Positions 43,952-53,803 of a stretch of 64,000 nt of DNA are shown here, piece after piece. The DNA is from JBCBDX01 sp039815825. GTDB taxonomy: Bacteria > Pseudomonadota > Alphaproteobacteria > Rhizobiales > Rhizobiaceae. The stretch is taken from positions 60,014 to 124,013 of the forward strand of contig JBCBYO010000004.1 in assembly GCA_039815825.1 (NCBI GenBank), in the 5' to 3' direction. Numbering within the stretch: the first letter of the stretch is position 1; the number at the start of each line of letters is the position of its first letter. Below the pieces are notes generated by a model, which worked only from the letters and a program-made list of their open reading frames with translations, made no database searches and had not been told where the DNA came from. The position numbers and the translations under genes were made by a program.

Positions 43952-44824
43952 TTAAACTGCTTTTAGCCGGGCAAGGAGCGATGACGTGTCCCAACGGCTG
44001 CCGCCCATTTTCTGGACGTCCTTGTAGAACTGGTCGATCAGCGCTGTGACTGGCACAGAAGCGTTCACACGGTCGGCCTCTTCCAAGACTATTTGAAGAT
44101 CCTTGCGCATCCAATCGACCGCAAAACCGTGTTCATATTCGCCCGCGATCATGGTCTTGTGGCGGTTTTCCATCTGCCATGAACCGGCGGCACCTTTCGA
44201 AATGACGTCGATGACCGCTTCGACATCGAGCCCGGCATTCTGCGCAAAGTGAATGCCTTCTGATAGGCCCTGAACCAGTCCTGCAATGCAAATCTGGTTC
44301 ACCATCTTGGTCAGCTGCCCGCTGCCGGCTGGGCCCATCAAACCGACCATCTTGGCGAAGCTTTCGATCGCGGGCTTTGCTTTGGAAAAAACGGCCTCAT
44401 CGCCGCCGCACATGACAGTCAGCACGCCGTTGACGGCCCCCGCTTCACCGCCGGAAACGGGCGCGTCAATAAAGCCGAAACCGGCTTTCTGGGCGGCTGC
44501 ATCCAATTCTCGCGCGACAGCGGCGGAGGCGGTCGTGTTGTCGATGAAGATCGCGCCGGGCTTCATGGTAGAAAAAGCGCCATTTTCACCAAGGGTGACC
44601 GAGCGCAAATCATCATCATTGCCAACGCAGGAAAAGACAAAGTCCGCGCCTTCGGCCGCCTTTGCCGGTGTTTCGGCCATGGCGCCGCCATGTTCAGCGA
44701 CCCATTTTTCGGCCTTGGCGGCAGTGCGGTTATAGACAACAACATCATGCCCACCCCGGTTTTTAAGGTGGGCCGCCATATGATAACCCATGACACCCAG
44801 TCCGATAAAAGTGCATTTGGCCAT
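43952..44824 (-). CDS. 3-hydroxyisobutyrate dehydrogenase-family NAD(P) reductase
   Basis: The ATG at 44824 with GGAG 6 bases upstream gives 290 residues. The protein has the Rossmann motif FIGLGVMGYHMAAHLKNRGG, the substrate loop DAPVSGGEAGAVNGVLTVMC, and the catalytic lysine in GSGQLTKMVNQICIAG. The family includes 3-hydroxyisobutyrate, tartronate semialdehyde and succinic-semialdehyde-type reductases; sequence reading does not separate them. Malonic semialdehyde and related aldehydes from inositol could be substrates, but the gene is 27 kb from that region. Confidence 0.87.
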   Translation of the reverse strand: MAKCTFIGLGVMGYHMAAHLKNRGGHDVVVYNRTAAKAEKWVAEHGGAMAETPAKAAEGADFVFSCVGNDDDLRSVTLGENGAFSTMKPGAIFIDNTTASAAVARELDAAAQKAGFGFIDAPVSGGEAGAVNGVLTVMCGGDEAVFSKAKPAIESFAKMVGLMGPAGSGQLTKMVNQICIAGLVQGLSEGIHFAQNAGLDVEAVIDVISKGAAGSWQMENRHKTMIAGEYEHGFAVDWMRKDLQIVLEEADRVNASVPVTALIDQFYKDVQKMGGSRWDTSSLLARLKAV

Positions 44825-46164
44825 GATAACTCCGATATTTTTTCTTGAGCGGTCACCTAGCGCGGCGCGCGCCCGGTTGGAAGAGGGGTGAAGGTAGAAG
44901 ACTTTTTCGGTTGGAACGTGGCATGCCAACAGCGGCCAGGCAGCCCAAGCCACGTAGACAATGGCAGGCGCTCTTTTGAGTGGTCAAACGCCATCGTCTC
45001 CGCGCCCCGTTTTTACGATCCGGATATTGATAAGTCCAAAAGCGCACGTTGAGCGCCGCGAAGCGCAAGCTTTTGGACCACTGTAATGACACAAACACGG
45101 GACCCAGGCGATGCCGGAACGGCAATGGTCCGTTATGTGCTGGACCCTCCGGGGCCCCGCGCGGAGATTTGATGTGATGGGTCGGGCATCTTCGGCACAC
45201 TCGCCCGCCTCATCCCTCTTCACCAAGCCGACACCTGCGTTCGACCCAGTGGCGAAAAGAGCCCGCAGCGTTGCTTACTGCGCCTTGCTCAGTCCGCATA
45301 AGCCGACCTCGTTGGTGCAACTGCCAACAAACCCGACCGCTCCGCTGCCAACCTTCCGACGGTTTTACGCGCCGTTGTGATGAAGATCAGTGCGGTGAGG
45401 GTAACGGACGTGAAGTGGGTGGTTGATAAGTCTTTGTTGAACGTTGGCTCTACGGACGGAGCGGCCGTTCACGTTTTCGACCCGAACGTCTTCTATCGTT
45501 GCTTCGCGGCAACAGAGAATGCGAGCCTATCGAGTGTCCGAGTGGCCGCTTCGGCCCAGTGCGTCAATGTCCAGCGCGGAACGAATGCGTGCATATCGCC
45601 AAAGTCGCACAAGTCTATCGGCCCGTGCTCAATTAGGTTCAGCGATTCCCTATGCTCTCCAAAGCGCTGAGTTGAGAGTTCAACCATTGCGCGCGCTTTC
45701 CGGTCGTTAGGGAATTTCAGCGGAAACGCCAGCGTAGTGTGAAACGGATAGTGTCGTTTGATTGAAGTATCCGGCGCGGGCCCGGTCGCTTTCGGGCGTC
45801 CGCCATCAGCCGTGGTCATGGGGCAGCGTCAAAACCACCGTCGATGCCGTGCTCCAACACCTGAAAGACTACCGTCTGTTTGGGCTAGGCATCCTTTGAG
45901 GCCGAGAAAAATACCAGATGTCGACCAAACGAAACGCGGGTATAGTACAGTCTCAGCGATCACGACGCCGGCGACATAGCGCGGACAGCCTTACCTCAGT
46001 GAACGCGGCAACCTCGTTCGCAAAGCCCGCAACTGTGTGTGAAGGTTTGATGAATGTCGACCGAACCGCTTTGGGCATCACACAGATTTCACGGTCGCCC
46101 ATGATCCTCGTTTGCCAGGAGTAGGGGCCGCGATGGCCTGCCTCCGAACGACAGGAGAGAGACC
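44825..46164. other. 1.3-kb stretch without an intact recognisable gene
   Basis: Between the reductase and the first peptide-type binding protein, no frame on either strand has the length, motifs or codon pattern of an intact gene. The first 130 bases should hold the reductase promoter and the last 100 the promoter of the binding-protein gene, whose ATG has CAGGAGAG upstream. The middle contains short overlapping frames on both strands, one of which (45493-45819, minus) looks like an old coding fragment. No insertion sequence ends, tRNA or direct repeats were found by eye. It may be the decayed edge of an acquired island. Confidence 0.5.
45493..45819 (-). pseudogene. Possible fragment of a 2H-phosphoesterase-like (DUF1868-type) protein
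   Basis: This frame encodes about 108 residues with a protein-like stretch, KRHYPFHTTLAFPLKFPNDR, in which HTT resembles the HxT motif of 2H phosphoesterases. A second HxT is not found where expected, and the ends are ragged. It is therefore listed as a probable remnant. The assignment is weak. Confidence 0.25.
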
Positions 46165-47706
46165 ATGAAACGACTTTTGCTTGCGGCCCTTTCGCTAGCG
46201 CTCGCGGTTCCCGCGGCTGCGCCAGCTTGGGCTGAGGATATTACGATCGGCGTTGCGTCGATCCGAAAGGGGCTCGACAATCGTCGGGAGACGGCGAACG
46301 CCGCTGCCCCCGTCTTCTACGCCATCCACGAAACACTGATCGAACGCGATGCGTTCAATCACGGTGTGTTCGTTCCAGGCCTCGCAACGTCCTGGACGAT
46401 GATCGATGAGACAACCATGGAGCTGACACTGCGCGAAGGCGTCACCTTCCACAATGGCGATACGTTGGACGCCTACGACGTGGAGGCCTCGCTCGACCCG
46501 ATCATCAAACTGGAAAGCCCGCGCTACCGCAATCCGCACGGCAAGATGTTCTACAATTTTGAGGATGTCGAAGTCGTCGACGACATGACCGTGCGTGTCC
46601 ACACCAAGCGTCCTGACATCTTGATGGAAACGCTTCTATCGGTGCGCAATGCCGGGATCCGGTCGCTCGACCAAATCGAGGATGGTAACGAGGATCAGCA
46701 CGGTCTCGATCCCATCGGTGCTGGGCCTTACAGGGTGAGCGAATTCGTGCCCGGTGAACGCGTGGTGCTGGAGCGGTTTGAGGATTATTACGGCGAGCCC
46801 GCCCCGTTTGACACAATCACGTTCGTCAAAATCCCGGAGGTTTTGCCGCGCATCACGGCGCTGGTGAATGGTGAAATTGATATCGCCTCTGAAATCCCAC
46901 CCGATCAGTACCCTCTGGTCGACGGCGAAGATCACCTGCGACGCGTGGAAGTTACCTATCCGATGTACCATGTGTACCTGTTCAACGACTCCCACCCTGT
47001 AACAAGCGACGTAAAGCTGCGCCAGGCGCTGACCGCAGCGATTGATTATGACGGTCTTGTCGAGGCCTTGTTCCCGGGCCAAGGCAAAGCGCCAGGCGGA
47101 TTTCAATATGAAGAGATCGGCGCGACCTATAATCCTGATCTAGATATCTTCGCCTACGATCCAGAACGCGCTCGCGCTTTGTTGGCTGAGTCCGACTATG
47201 ACGGCACACCGGTGGAAGTCGTCATCTATCCCAACTACTACCTCAATGGTGGACTGGCTTCTGAGGCGATTGCGCAGATGTGGGAAGAAATCGGCGTCAA
47301 TGTCGAGCTTGTTCAAGTTCCCGTTGGCGGTCTGACCGTCGAAACCGACCCAGACACGATGATCCGCAACTGGTCCATCCCGATGCTTTACGGCGATATC
47401 ATGGGTGTAATGGACAATGCCCTGTCAGAAACTGGTTGGGCGGTGGCACGGGGTTATTTCGATGCTGAGGCCGATCCACGGTGGTTGGAGCTTTATGACG
47501 TGGCACGCTTCGGCCAAGACAGGGATGAACGCGTCGAAGCCTATGCAGAGATGCATGAGGTGTTAGCGGAACTTGCGCCGGTCATCCCGCTGTATCAGCC
47601 CGCCGACTCCTACGCGGTGCGCGCGGATATCGACTTTGAGATTCCCGTCGCACTGCGCCCCTTCACTTTGCCGCTGCGGGCCGGTCAAATCACGTTCGGC
47701 GAGTAG
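46165..47706 (+). CDS. Peptide/oligosaccharide-type ABC transporter binding protein (SBP_bac_5), copy 1
   Basis: The 513-residue protein has a signal peptide (MKRLLLAALSLALAVPAAAP, cleavage near WA-ED) and the DppA/OppA fold, with LREGVTFHNGDTLDAYDVEA and GLDPIGAGPYRVSEFVPGER. It ends VALRPFTLPLRAGQITFGE, and the two binding proteins at 52-55 kb end similarly, so all three belong to one subfamily. It faces the isomerase gene of the transporter operon across a bidirectional terminator. The ligand is unknown. Confidence 0.9.
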   Translation: MKRLLLAALSLALAVPAAAPAWAEDITIGVASIRKGLDNRRETANAAAPVFYAIHETLIERDAFNHGVFVPGLATSWTMIDETTMELTLREGVTFHNGDTLDAYDVEASLDPIIKLESPRYRNPHGKMFYNFEDVEVVDDMTVRVHTKRPDILMETLLSVRNAGIRSLDQIEDGNEDQHGLDPIGAGPYRVSEFVPGERVVLERFEDYYGEPAPFDTITFVKIPEVLPRITALVNGEIDIASEIPPDQYPLVDGEDHLRRVEVTYPMYHVYLFNDSHPVTSDVKLRQALTAAIDYDGLVEALFPGQGKAPGGFQYEEIGATYNPDLDIFAYDPERARALLAESDYDGTPVEVVIYPNYYLNGGLASEAIAQMWEEIGVNVELVQVPVGGLTVETDPDTMIRNWSIPMLYGDIMGVMDNALSETGWAVARGYFDAEADPRWLELYDVARFGQDRDERVEAYAEMHEVLAELAPVIPLYQPADSYAVRADIDFEIPVALRPFTLPLRAGQITFGE

Positions 47707-47717
47707 GCCACACCTTA

Positions 47718-47746
47718 AACCTGGGCGGTGCCACGCCGCCCAGGTT
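47718..47746. terminator. Bidirectional terminator between binding protein 1 and the converging isomerase gene
   Basis: A perfect 11-bp stem, AACCTGGGCGG with CCGCCCAGGTT, loop TGCCACG, lies 12 bases after the stop of binding protein 1 and 12 before the stop of the isomerase. The stem ends in AA/TT, and mildly T-rich DNA follows it on the plus strand. Confidence 0.75.
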
Positions 47747-47757
47747 CATTGTCTTGC

Positions 47758-48570
47758 CTACTGGGCAAGACCGCGCTCGGTGAGCCAGGCCGCCGAGCGT
47801 TGAACCGCAGATTTGTCCTTGATCTCAATGATCAAACGCGGATTGGAGGTCAGCTTGCCAAGCTCCGCGAAGATCGCCATCCAGGGCAACTCGCCATCGC
47901 CGATGGCCCAGTGCCGATCCGCAAAATGGTCCGTGTCTTGGACGTGCACATGGGTCAAGAGGTCGCCGGCAGCCCGAACATAGCGATCGACGGCGGGCGC
48001 ATTCCCTATACCATGGGCATAGGCAGCATGGCCCGTATCGATGGACACTCTCAGCGCCGGGGAGGCAAAGCTCTCGACCAGCCGAACGCGCGCGGATGGA
48101 TCGCGATCCTCAATGTTCTCCATTACCAATTCAACGCCCATGTTCTGAGCACGCTCGACGGCTGGACGCAGCGTTAGATCCACGCGGTGCAGAAACTTCT
48201 CCCAGCCATCGTCGAGATTGTCGAGGTTTTCATGGTGCCAGGCTTTAACCGGGCTATGGATGACCATCTGGGTCGCGCCGAGCCAGCCACAGGCATCAAG
48301 GCCCTGGTCAAGCCGGCGATGCACAACAGCTCGGATCTCGGGATCTTCCGTGTCCAGCGGAAAACCACGGAACGGGCCGTGCATGCCAATGCGGCCCTCC
48401 ATACCGTCCAAAAGTGGGCGAACCTCAGCTGCCATGGCTTTGACATCGACGCCTTCAACGTCAGCCCCGTGAAAACCCTGAAGTTCGAGATCGCGCGGTT
48501 TTTCGCGCAGCCAATTGTGATGCGCTGCAAGCTCTTCAGGGCGGAGGGCGGCTCCGAGGATGGGAAGCAT
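47758..48570 (-). CDS. Sugar phosphate isomerase/epimerase-like TIM-barrel protein
   Basis: This 270-residue AP_endonuc_2-family protein has a full set of metal ligands: the glutamate in VELVMENIEDRDPS, the Asp and His in LRVSIDTGHAAYAHG, HVHVQDTDHFADRHW, and the final glutamate in RLIIEIKD. Members isomerise or epimerise keto-sugars and related compounds. It is the last gene of the seven-gene importer/metallohydrolase operon. It differs from IolE and from the Hyi-like protein at 6375. The substrate is presumably what the importer brings in or what the PHP hydrolase releases. Confidence 0.82.
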   Translation of the reverse strand: MLPILGAALRPEELAAHHNWLREKPRDLELQGFHGADVEGVDVKAMAAEVRPLLDGMEGRIGMHGPFRGFPLDTEDPEIRAVVHRRLDQGLDACGWLGATQMVIHSPVKAWHHENLDNLDDGWEKFLHRVDLTLRPAVERAQNMGVELVMENIEDRDPSARVRLVESFASPALRVSIDTGHAAYAHGIGNAPAVDRYVRAAGDLLTHVHVQDTDHFADRHWAIGDGELPWMAIFAELGKLTSNPRLIIEIKDKSAVQRSAAWLTERGLAQ

Positions 48571-48600
48571 AGATTTGTCCTTTTCCTTGTTCTGTGATGG

Positions 48601-50250
48601 CTAGGCCCAGGCACGGGTCGGGAGGCTCGAGACAAGCGTGCGGGCGTAATCGGTTTGCGGATTGTCGAGAACATTTTCGGTCGGTCCACCTTCCACCACG
48701 CGGCCTTGGTGCATCACTGACACGCGGCTGCAAAGCTCACGAATGACGCCTAGATCGTGTGAGATAAAGAGCATGGTGAGGCCAAGATCGGCTTGCAGCT
48801 CGGCAAAGAGCTCCAAAATGCGCGCTTGCACCGAGACATCGAGCGCCGTGACCGGTTCATCCGCAATCAAAAGTTTTGGCTTGGTGGCCAGCGCGCGGGC
48901 TATGCAAACGCGCTGGCGTTGGCCGCCGGACACCTCATGGGGAAAGCGTTCAAGGTGCGCGGCCGGCAACCGAACAAGATCAAACAGATGTCGGACTTCA
49001 CTTCGGGCATCGGCAACCGTTTGACCATGGATTTCAAGCCCCTCGGCAGCCGAGCGGCCAAGCGTCATGCGCGGGTTTAGGGCCGTGGCACTGTCCTGGT
49101 AGATCACCTGCACATTGCGGCGGAAGGCCCGGTGCGCGTCACCGCGAACCGCATGGGGTGTTTCTCCGCAGACGTCGATCTTGCCAGCGCTCGGTTGCAA
49201 GAAGCCTAGCAGCAGACGACCCAAGGTCGATTTGCCGGAGCCGGACTCGCCAACAATGCCATGGACCTCCCCCGCTTCGACCTGAACCGAGGCGTTTTCC
49301 AGAACAAAGCCTGATCGCTTCCGCTCAAAAAGACCGCCGCCATAGGAAAAGGAGACCGCATCGGCGCGGATCATTGGTGCCGTTGGGAGTGAAGGCTGAG
49401 CCTGGTTCGCGATTGGCGCTGCAACAAAACCATGTGCACGCGAGCCCGGGCGGCTCGCCAACAGTGTTCGTGTGTAGGGGTGTTGTGGGCGGGTGAAAAC
49501 ACCGTGCGTATCACCCAGTTCCACAACTTCGCCGTTACGCATCACAACGACCCGGTCGGCAATGTCGGCCACAACGCCCAGATCATGGGTAATGAACAGC
49601 ATTGCCATGCCGCGCACATCCTGGAGCGATTTGAGGAGCTTCAAGATCTGCGCCTGTACCGTGACATCCAGCGCCGTCGTTGGTTCATCGGCGATCAGCG
49701 CAACCGGGTGCCGGACCGCGGCGATGGCGATGACAACACGCTGGCACTGCCCGCCAGACAGCTGGTGTGGATAGGCGTGGATGGTTTCTGCGGGCGCCGG
49801 CAATCCAATGGCATCGACAATGTCGAGAACCTTCGCAGTCACCACATCCGCCGAAGCCTCGGGCTCGGCTTGCCTTACGGCTTCAGCAATTTGCGGGCCG
49901 ATGCGCTGGACAGGGTTGAGCGCCGACAAAGCATCTTGAAAGATCATGCCAACGGCTTGGGCACGCGCCTTGCGAATGATGTCCGGACCAGCATTCAACA
50001 GTGTCGCTTCAAACGGGACATGGAGCGCAATTGTACCCTCAATATGGGTCCTGTTTGGCGTGAAGGGCACCTGATGAAGATGGAGGATCGCTTTGGCGAA
50101 AGCTGACTTGCCAGCACCGCTTTCGCCGACAATGGCCACCGTTTCGCCTGGGAAAAGATCAAGATTGATCCCACGGACGGCATGAACCTGGCCGGCAGGC
50201 GTGTCGAAGCGAACATGAACGTCGCGCGCGCTGAGGACCGGATCATCCAT
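48601..50250 (-). CDS. Peptide-type ABC transporter, fused two-domain ATP-binding protein (DppD-DppF like)
   Basis: The 549-residue protein has two ATPase domains. The first (about 1-255) has GESGAGKSAFAKAIL, LSGGQCQRVVIAIA and LIADEPTTALDVTVQ. The second (about 290-545) has GESGSGKSTLGRLLLG, VSGGQRQRVCIARA and LIADEPVTALDVSVQ. Each has a C-terminal oligopeptide-transporter extension. Both sites look functional. It overlaps the upstream permease gene by 8 bases and should energise the two permeases encoded before it. Confidence 0.92.
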   Translation of the reverse strand: MDDPVLSARDVHVRFDTPAGQVHAVRGINLDLFPGETVAIVGESGAGKSAFAKAILHLHQVPFTPNRTHIEGTIALHVPFEATLLNAGPDIIRKARAQAVGMIFQDALSALNPVQRIGPQIAEAVRQAEPEASADVVTAKVLDIVDAIGLPAPAETIHAYPHQLSGGQCQRVVIAIAAVRHPVALIADEPTTALDVTVQAQILKLLKSLQDVRGMAMLFITHDLGVVADIADRVVVMRNGEVVELGDTHGVFTRPQHPYTRTLLASRPGSRAHGFVAAPIANQAQPSLPTAPMIRADAVSFSYGGGLFERKRSGFVLENASVQVEAGEVHGIVGESGSGKSTLGRLLLGFLQPSAGKIDVCGETPHAVRGDAHRAFRRNVQVIYQDSATALNPRMTLGRSAAEGLEIHGQTVADARSEVRHLFDLVRLPAAHLERFPHEVSGGQRQRVCIARALATKPKLLIADEPVTALDVSVQARILELFAELQADLGLTMLFISHDLGVIRELCSRVSVMHQGRVVEGGPTENVLDNPQTDYARTLVSSLPTRAWA

Positions 50251-51100
50251 CGGTCAGCACATCGATCCGGTCGCGCAGCGCGTCACCGATAAGTTGGAAG
50301 AGAAGCGTGATCGTGACGATGACGATGGAAGGCATGCCGGAGATCCACCAAGCATTGATGAGATAGTCGCGCCCATCGCCAATCATTCGGCCGAGCGATG
50401 CCGTCGGCGGCTGCACACCAACGCCCAGGAACGACAAGCCTGCCTCCATGAGCAAAACACCAGGGAAGGAGAGCGTCAGGATCACGACAAGGGGTGAGGC
50501 AAGGTTCGGCAGGATGTGAAGCAGCGCTATGCGCATCCGGCTGCCGCCTAGGGCGCGCGAGGCCTCAACATAACCTTCCGCGCGCAGCGCAAGCACCTGG
50601 CCGCGCACGAGACGTGCATAGGCCTCCCACCGGATCAAGCCGATCATCAGCACCAGAACCCAGATATCGGTGCCTAGGAGCGCGATGCCGCAAAGCAGCA
50701 GGAGCAGGTTCGGCAGCGTGATGAAAACGTCGGTAATGGTCATCACGATCCGGTCGACCCATGGGCCGCCAAGGCCAGATAGAAGCCCCAGCGCCACACC
50801 CAGGATCGCGCTGAAGATCAGACCAAGGGTTGCAATGCCGAAGCTGGTACGGATGCCAAAGAGGCAGCGGCTGAAAAGGTCGCGGCCTATATTGTCCGTG
50901 CCAAAAATGTGAGCCGCGGTGCCACCCTCCATCCAGACCGGTGGTTGCGAGCGCGCCAAAAGGTTGGTCGCATTGGGGTCATGCGGGGCAATGAGCGGCG
51001 CGAAAACACCAAGGGCGATGATGAACAAAAGTCCAGCAATCGACAGCGTCAGCATGTCGAGCTTTATCCGGCGCGGCGGCGTGAGCGTTGCATCCACCAT
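50243..51100 (-). CDS. Peptide-type ABC transporter permease (DppC like)
   Basis: The ATG at 51100 shares a base with the stop of the upstream permease gene (TGATG), which favours it over the ATG at 51142; the protein is then 285 residues. It has an N-terminal helix (LTLSIAGLLFIIALGVFAPL), the DppC-type periplasmic segment (GTDNIGRDLFSRCLFGIRTS), five further helices, and the ATPase loop YVEASRALGGSRMRIALLHI. It works as a heterodimer with the preceding gene product. Confidence 0.9.
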   Translation of the reverse strand: MVDATLTPPRRIKLDMLTLSIAGLLFIIALGVFAPLIAPHDPNATNLLARSQPPVWMEGGTAAHIFGTDNIGRDLFSRCLFGIRTSFGIATLGLIFSAILGVALGLLSGLGGPWVDRIVMTITDVFITLPNLLLLLCGIALLGTDIWVLVLMIGLIRWEAYARLVRGQVLALRAEGYVEASRALGGSRMRIALLHILPNLASPLVVILTLSFPGVLLMEAGLSFLGVGVQPPTASLGRMIGDGRDYLINAWWISGMPSIVIVTITLLFQLIGDALRDRIDVLTDG

Positions 51101-52020
51101 CAGCCATCCAGCCTTATGCGTGGATCCGCCGTCACGTAGCACAGATCAATCAACAGGTTCACAAGCACGACGATCAACGCATAGGCGATGAGACCGAACT
51201 GCAAGACCGGGAAGTCCCGGCCCTCGACGGAGTCAACCAGCACCCGTCCGACGCCAGGCAAGGAGAACACAGCCTCGACAAAGATCGAGCCATTGAGAAG
51301 CCCTGCAATCTCAAGCCCCAAGACCGTGATAAGGGGGATCATCGCGTTGCGCAGGATGTGGCCCCGCGCGATCTTGCCATCTGTCAGCCCCTTCGAAACA
51401 GCCGTGTTGACATAGGCATGCCCGATGGCGTCGAGCATGGCCGCACGCATGAACCGCGCGATCGCTGCGATCATTGGGATCGCCAGCGTCACCACGGGCA
51501 GTACATAGTGCTGCGGCGTTGCAAGACCCGTTGTCGGCAGCACGCGCAGGTAGTAGCCAAAGAACAGGATGAGCCCGATCCCGATGACAAAATGCGGGAT
51601 CGCGTAGCCCAAAAAGGCAAGACCCATCCCAAAACGTGCGCCCGGTGACGACCGGTAAAGGGCGGCCAAGGCTCCAAGCGGAATGCCGATAAGGATGGCG
51701 AGAAGAAGAGCCAGACCACCAACCAGAAGCGTGTACGGCATCCGGTCGGCGTACATCTTCCAAACCGGCTCGGCGGTATAAAGCGAGCGGCCAAAATTGC
51801 CCTGGAAAATGTCGGTGAGGTAGGTCCAGAACTGCTCAATCCATGGTCGGTCGAGCCCATATTTCGCCTCAAGCGCCGCCTGATGTTCCGCCGTGATCCC
51901 TTCGGGGTACATAAACTCAAACGGCGTACCCGATAGCCGCAGGGTCACAAACGCAATGACCAGCACCAGGAACATCGTTATGACCGCGCGGGCGGTGCGG
52001 ATGGACATGAAGCGAAGCAT
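51100..52020 (-). CDS. Peptide-type ABC transporter permease (DppB like)
   Basis: This 306-residue permease has the OppB/DppB N-terminus (TARAVITMFLVLVIAFVTLR), a periplasmic region with YGLDRPWIEQFWTYLTDIFQ, six transmembrane helices in all, and the ATPase contact near YVNTAVSKGLTDGKIARGH. It follows the second binding protein after a strong hairpin at 52146-52173 and is coupled to the DppC-like gene. Confidence 0.9.
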   Translation of the reverse strand: MLRFMSIRTARAVITMFLVLVIAFVTLRLSGTPFEFMYPEGITAEHQAALEAKYGLDRPWIEQFWTYLTDIFQGNFGRSLYTAEPVWKMYADRMPYTLLVGGLALLLAILIGIPLGALAALYRSSPGARFGMGLAFLGYAIPHFVIGIGLILFFGYYLRVLPTTGLATPQHYVLPVVTLAIPMIAAIARFMRAAMLDAIGHAYVNTAVSKGLTDGKIARGHILRNAMIPLITVLGLEIAGLLNGSIFVEAVFSLPGVGRVLVDSVEGRDFPVLQFGLIAYALIVVLVNLLIDLCYVTADPRIRLDG

Positions 52021-52145
52021 TAACGTCTACCCACCGCCTGTGCGCGAGAGCACGGTTACCAGAAACCTCCGGATTGATTGCAGTTGGTGCCAGAAACGCA
52101 TGGGTTCGCGGAACAGTTCGAGAGGGTGCTGTGCAAAAACGAAAA

Positions 52146-52173
52146 TGCGCCGCCCCGATGACAGGGCGGCGCA
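52146..52173 (-). terminator. Terminator-like hairpin after binding protein 2
   Basis: A perfect 10-bp stem, TGCGCCGCCC with GGGCGGCGCA, 8-base loop, lies 7 bases after the binding protein 2 stop. On the minus strand it is followed by TTTTCGTTTTTG. It is probably a partial terminator that keeps the permease and ATPase genes at lower expression than the binding proteins. Confidence 0.7.
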
Positions 52174-52180
52174 ACTGGAT

Positions 52181-53716
52181 TTAGAAGTTGGCGTCGATGG
52201 TGACTTCACCGGCGCGGAACGGCAGCACATAAGGCCGCTGGGCGATCGGGATCTCGAAGGACAGCCCACTCCGCATCGCGTAGAGCTCATGCGGTTCGTA
52301 TTGCAGGATCCATCCGGACTCGAGTTCTGCGAGGTCGAGGAGCTTCCGGTAGGCTGCTTTGCGCTCTTCCACGTCGGTCGAAAAGCGCACGGTCTCATAG
52401 GTCTCCGCCCATTCAGGATGGGACGGCGTCCAGATACCCCGGGTCGACACCCAGGAGAGATCGGACCACGCGGTGTCCATCGCGCCCATCGGGTCCGGGT
52501 AGTACATGGGGTTGGACCAGGCGCGGACATTCATCTCATCATAGTTGATCTCATCAACCTCCTGGAGTTCCAAGTTGATGCCGCATTCGGCCCATTGCTG
52601 CTGGATCACCTGCGCGGCCAGATCGCCATAGAGATAGTATGACCGTGGGAACTGGGCGAGAACGGGGGTGCCGTCATAGCCCGCCTCTTCGAGAAGACGC
52701 TTGGCTTCCTCGGGGTCGTACCGGACAAGCTCAAGGTCTTCGAAGTAGTAAGGCGCACCATATTCCTCGAACTGGTGAGCCATGGGGACATGGGCCTTGC
52801 CGCCCCATAGACCATCAACGAGTGCCTGCCGGTCGGTGCAAAGCCGCATGGCAAGCCGCACTCGCGGATCATTGGTGGGCTCATTGTTCTGATGAATCAT
52901 CCAGACATGGAACATTGCCCAGGTGACGCCCGTGGTCTCGATGCCGTCCACATCGAGAGCGCTTGCCTGGTCGGGCGGGATGTTGGTGATGAGGTCAAAT
53001 TCACCGTTCACCAGACCCGTCACACGGCTGGAAACCTCCTCGACATACTGAAACTCGATCTTCTCGAAGGGCGCCGGGTCACCCCAGTATTCCTCGTAGC
53101 GCTCCATCACGGCGAGGTCTCTGGGCACGAACTCCGTCACACGATAGGGGCCCGATCCGACGGCCTGGAGCGACGCGTCTTCAAAGCCCAACGCCTCGTA
53201 GTGCTCCTTGGATGTGATCCCGGCAGTCCGCGCAGAGATCAGCGTCTCGAAAAGCGGGTCTTCGCGGAAGGTGTGAATACGGACGGTCATCGGGTCGACG
53301 ATCTCGACCTTCTCGAAATTGTAGAACCAGCGCCCGAGCGTCGATGAAAACTCAGGGTCTTTTTCGAGCCAGACGCGATTCAGCGAAAAGGCGACATCTT
53401 CGGCATCCATGATGGTGCCGTCATGCATCTGAACGCCCTCGCGGAGCTTCAACTCCCAGATCGTGGGTTCAACCTGCGCCCACTCTGTCGCAAGGCTCGG
53501 CTTGAAGGTGAGCGGGTTGGAAAAGCTGTCACGCTCGATCAGTGTCTCATAGACCTGATAGATCATCGGCGCGCCATTGTTTCCCGTGTTGTCCTGGGGG
53601 TCCATATTGGCGATGTGCGTCGAAAGCGCGATACGAAGCTCCTGCGCGGCCGCGGGAGCTGTGAGCGATAGGGCCAAGCCAATGGCTGTGGCGGTGCTGA
53701 AAAGAACACGGTTCAT
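52181..53716 (-). CDS. Peptide-type ABC transporter binding protein (SBP_bac_5), copy 2
   Basis: The 511-residue protein has a signal peptide (MNRVLFSTATAIGLALSLTA, cleavage near AAA-QE) and begins maturely with ELRIALSTHIANMDPQDNTG. It contains LREGVQMHDGTIMDAEDVAF and SGPYRVTEFVPRD. It is visibly a tandem paralogue of the next gene upstream: runs such as NIPPDQASALDV, SNPMYYPDPMGAMDT and DRQALVDGLW are identical. The pair suggests duplication and divergence in ligand choice while sharing one membrane complex. Confidence 0.92.
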   Translation of the reverse strand: MNRVLFSTATAIGLALSLTAPAAAQELRIALSTHIANMDPQDNTGNNGAPMIYQVYETLIERDSFSNPLTFKPSLATEWAQVEPTIWELKLREGVQMHDGTIMDAEDVAFSLNRVWLEKDPEFSSTLGRWFYNFEKVEIVDPMTVRIHTFREDPLFETLISARTAGITSKEHYEALGFEDASLQAVGSGPYRVTEFVPRDLAVMERYEEYWGDPAPFEKIEFQYVEEVSSRVTGLVNGEFDLITNIPPDQASALDVDGIETTGVTWAMFHVWMIHQNNEPTNDPRVRLAMRLCTDRQALVDGLWGGKAHVPMAHQFEEYGAPYYFEDLELVRYDPEEAKRLLEEAGYDGTPVLAQFPRSYYLYGDLAAQVIQQQWAECGINLELQEVDEINYDEMNVRAWSNPMYYPDPMGAMDTAWSDLSWVSTRGIWTPSHPEWAETYETVRFSTDVEERKAAYRKLLDLAELESGWILQYEPHELYAMRSGLSFEIPIAQRPYVLPFRAGEVTIDANF

Positions 53717-53803
53717 TTTCTGGTCTCCATGCTGTTGGAGTGCGTTGAAACGGAAGCCCCCGGGCGGGCGGGCTGCGCGCCCGAGGTGCGGTGCTCGATT
53801 GGT

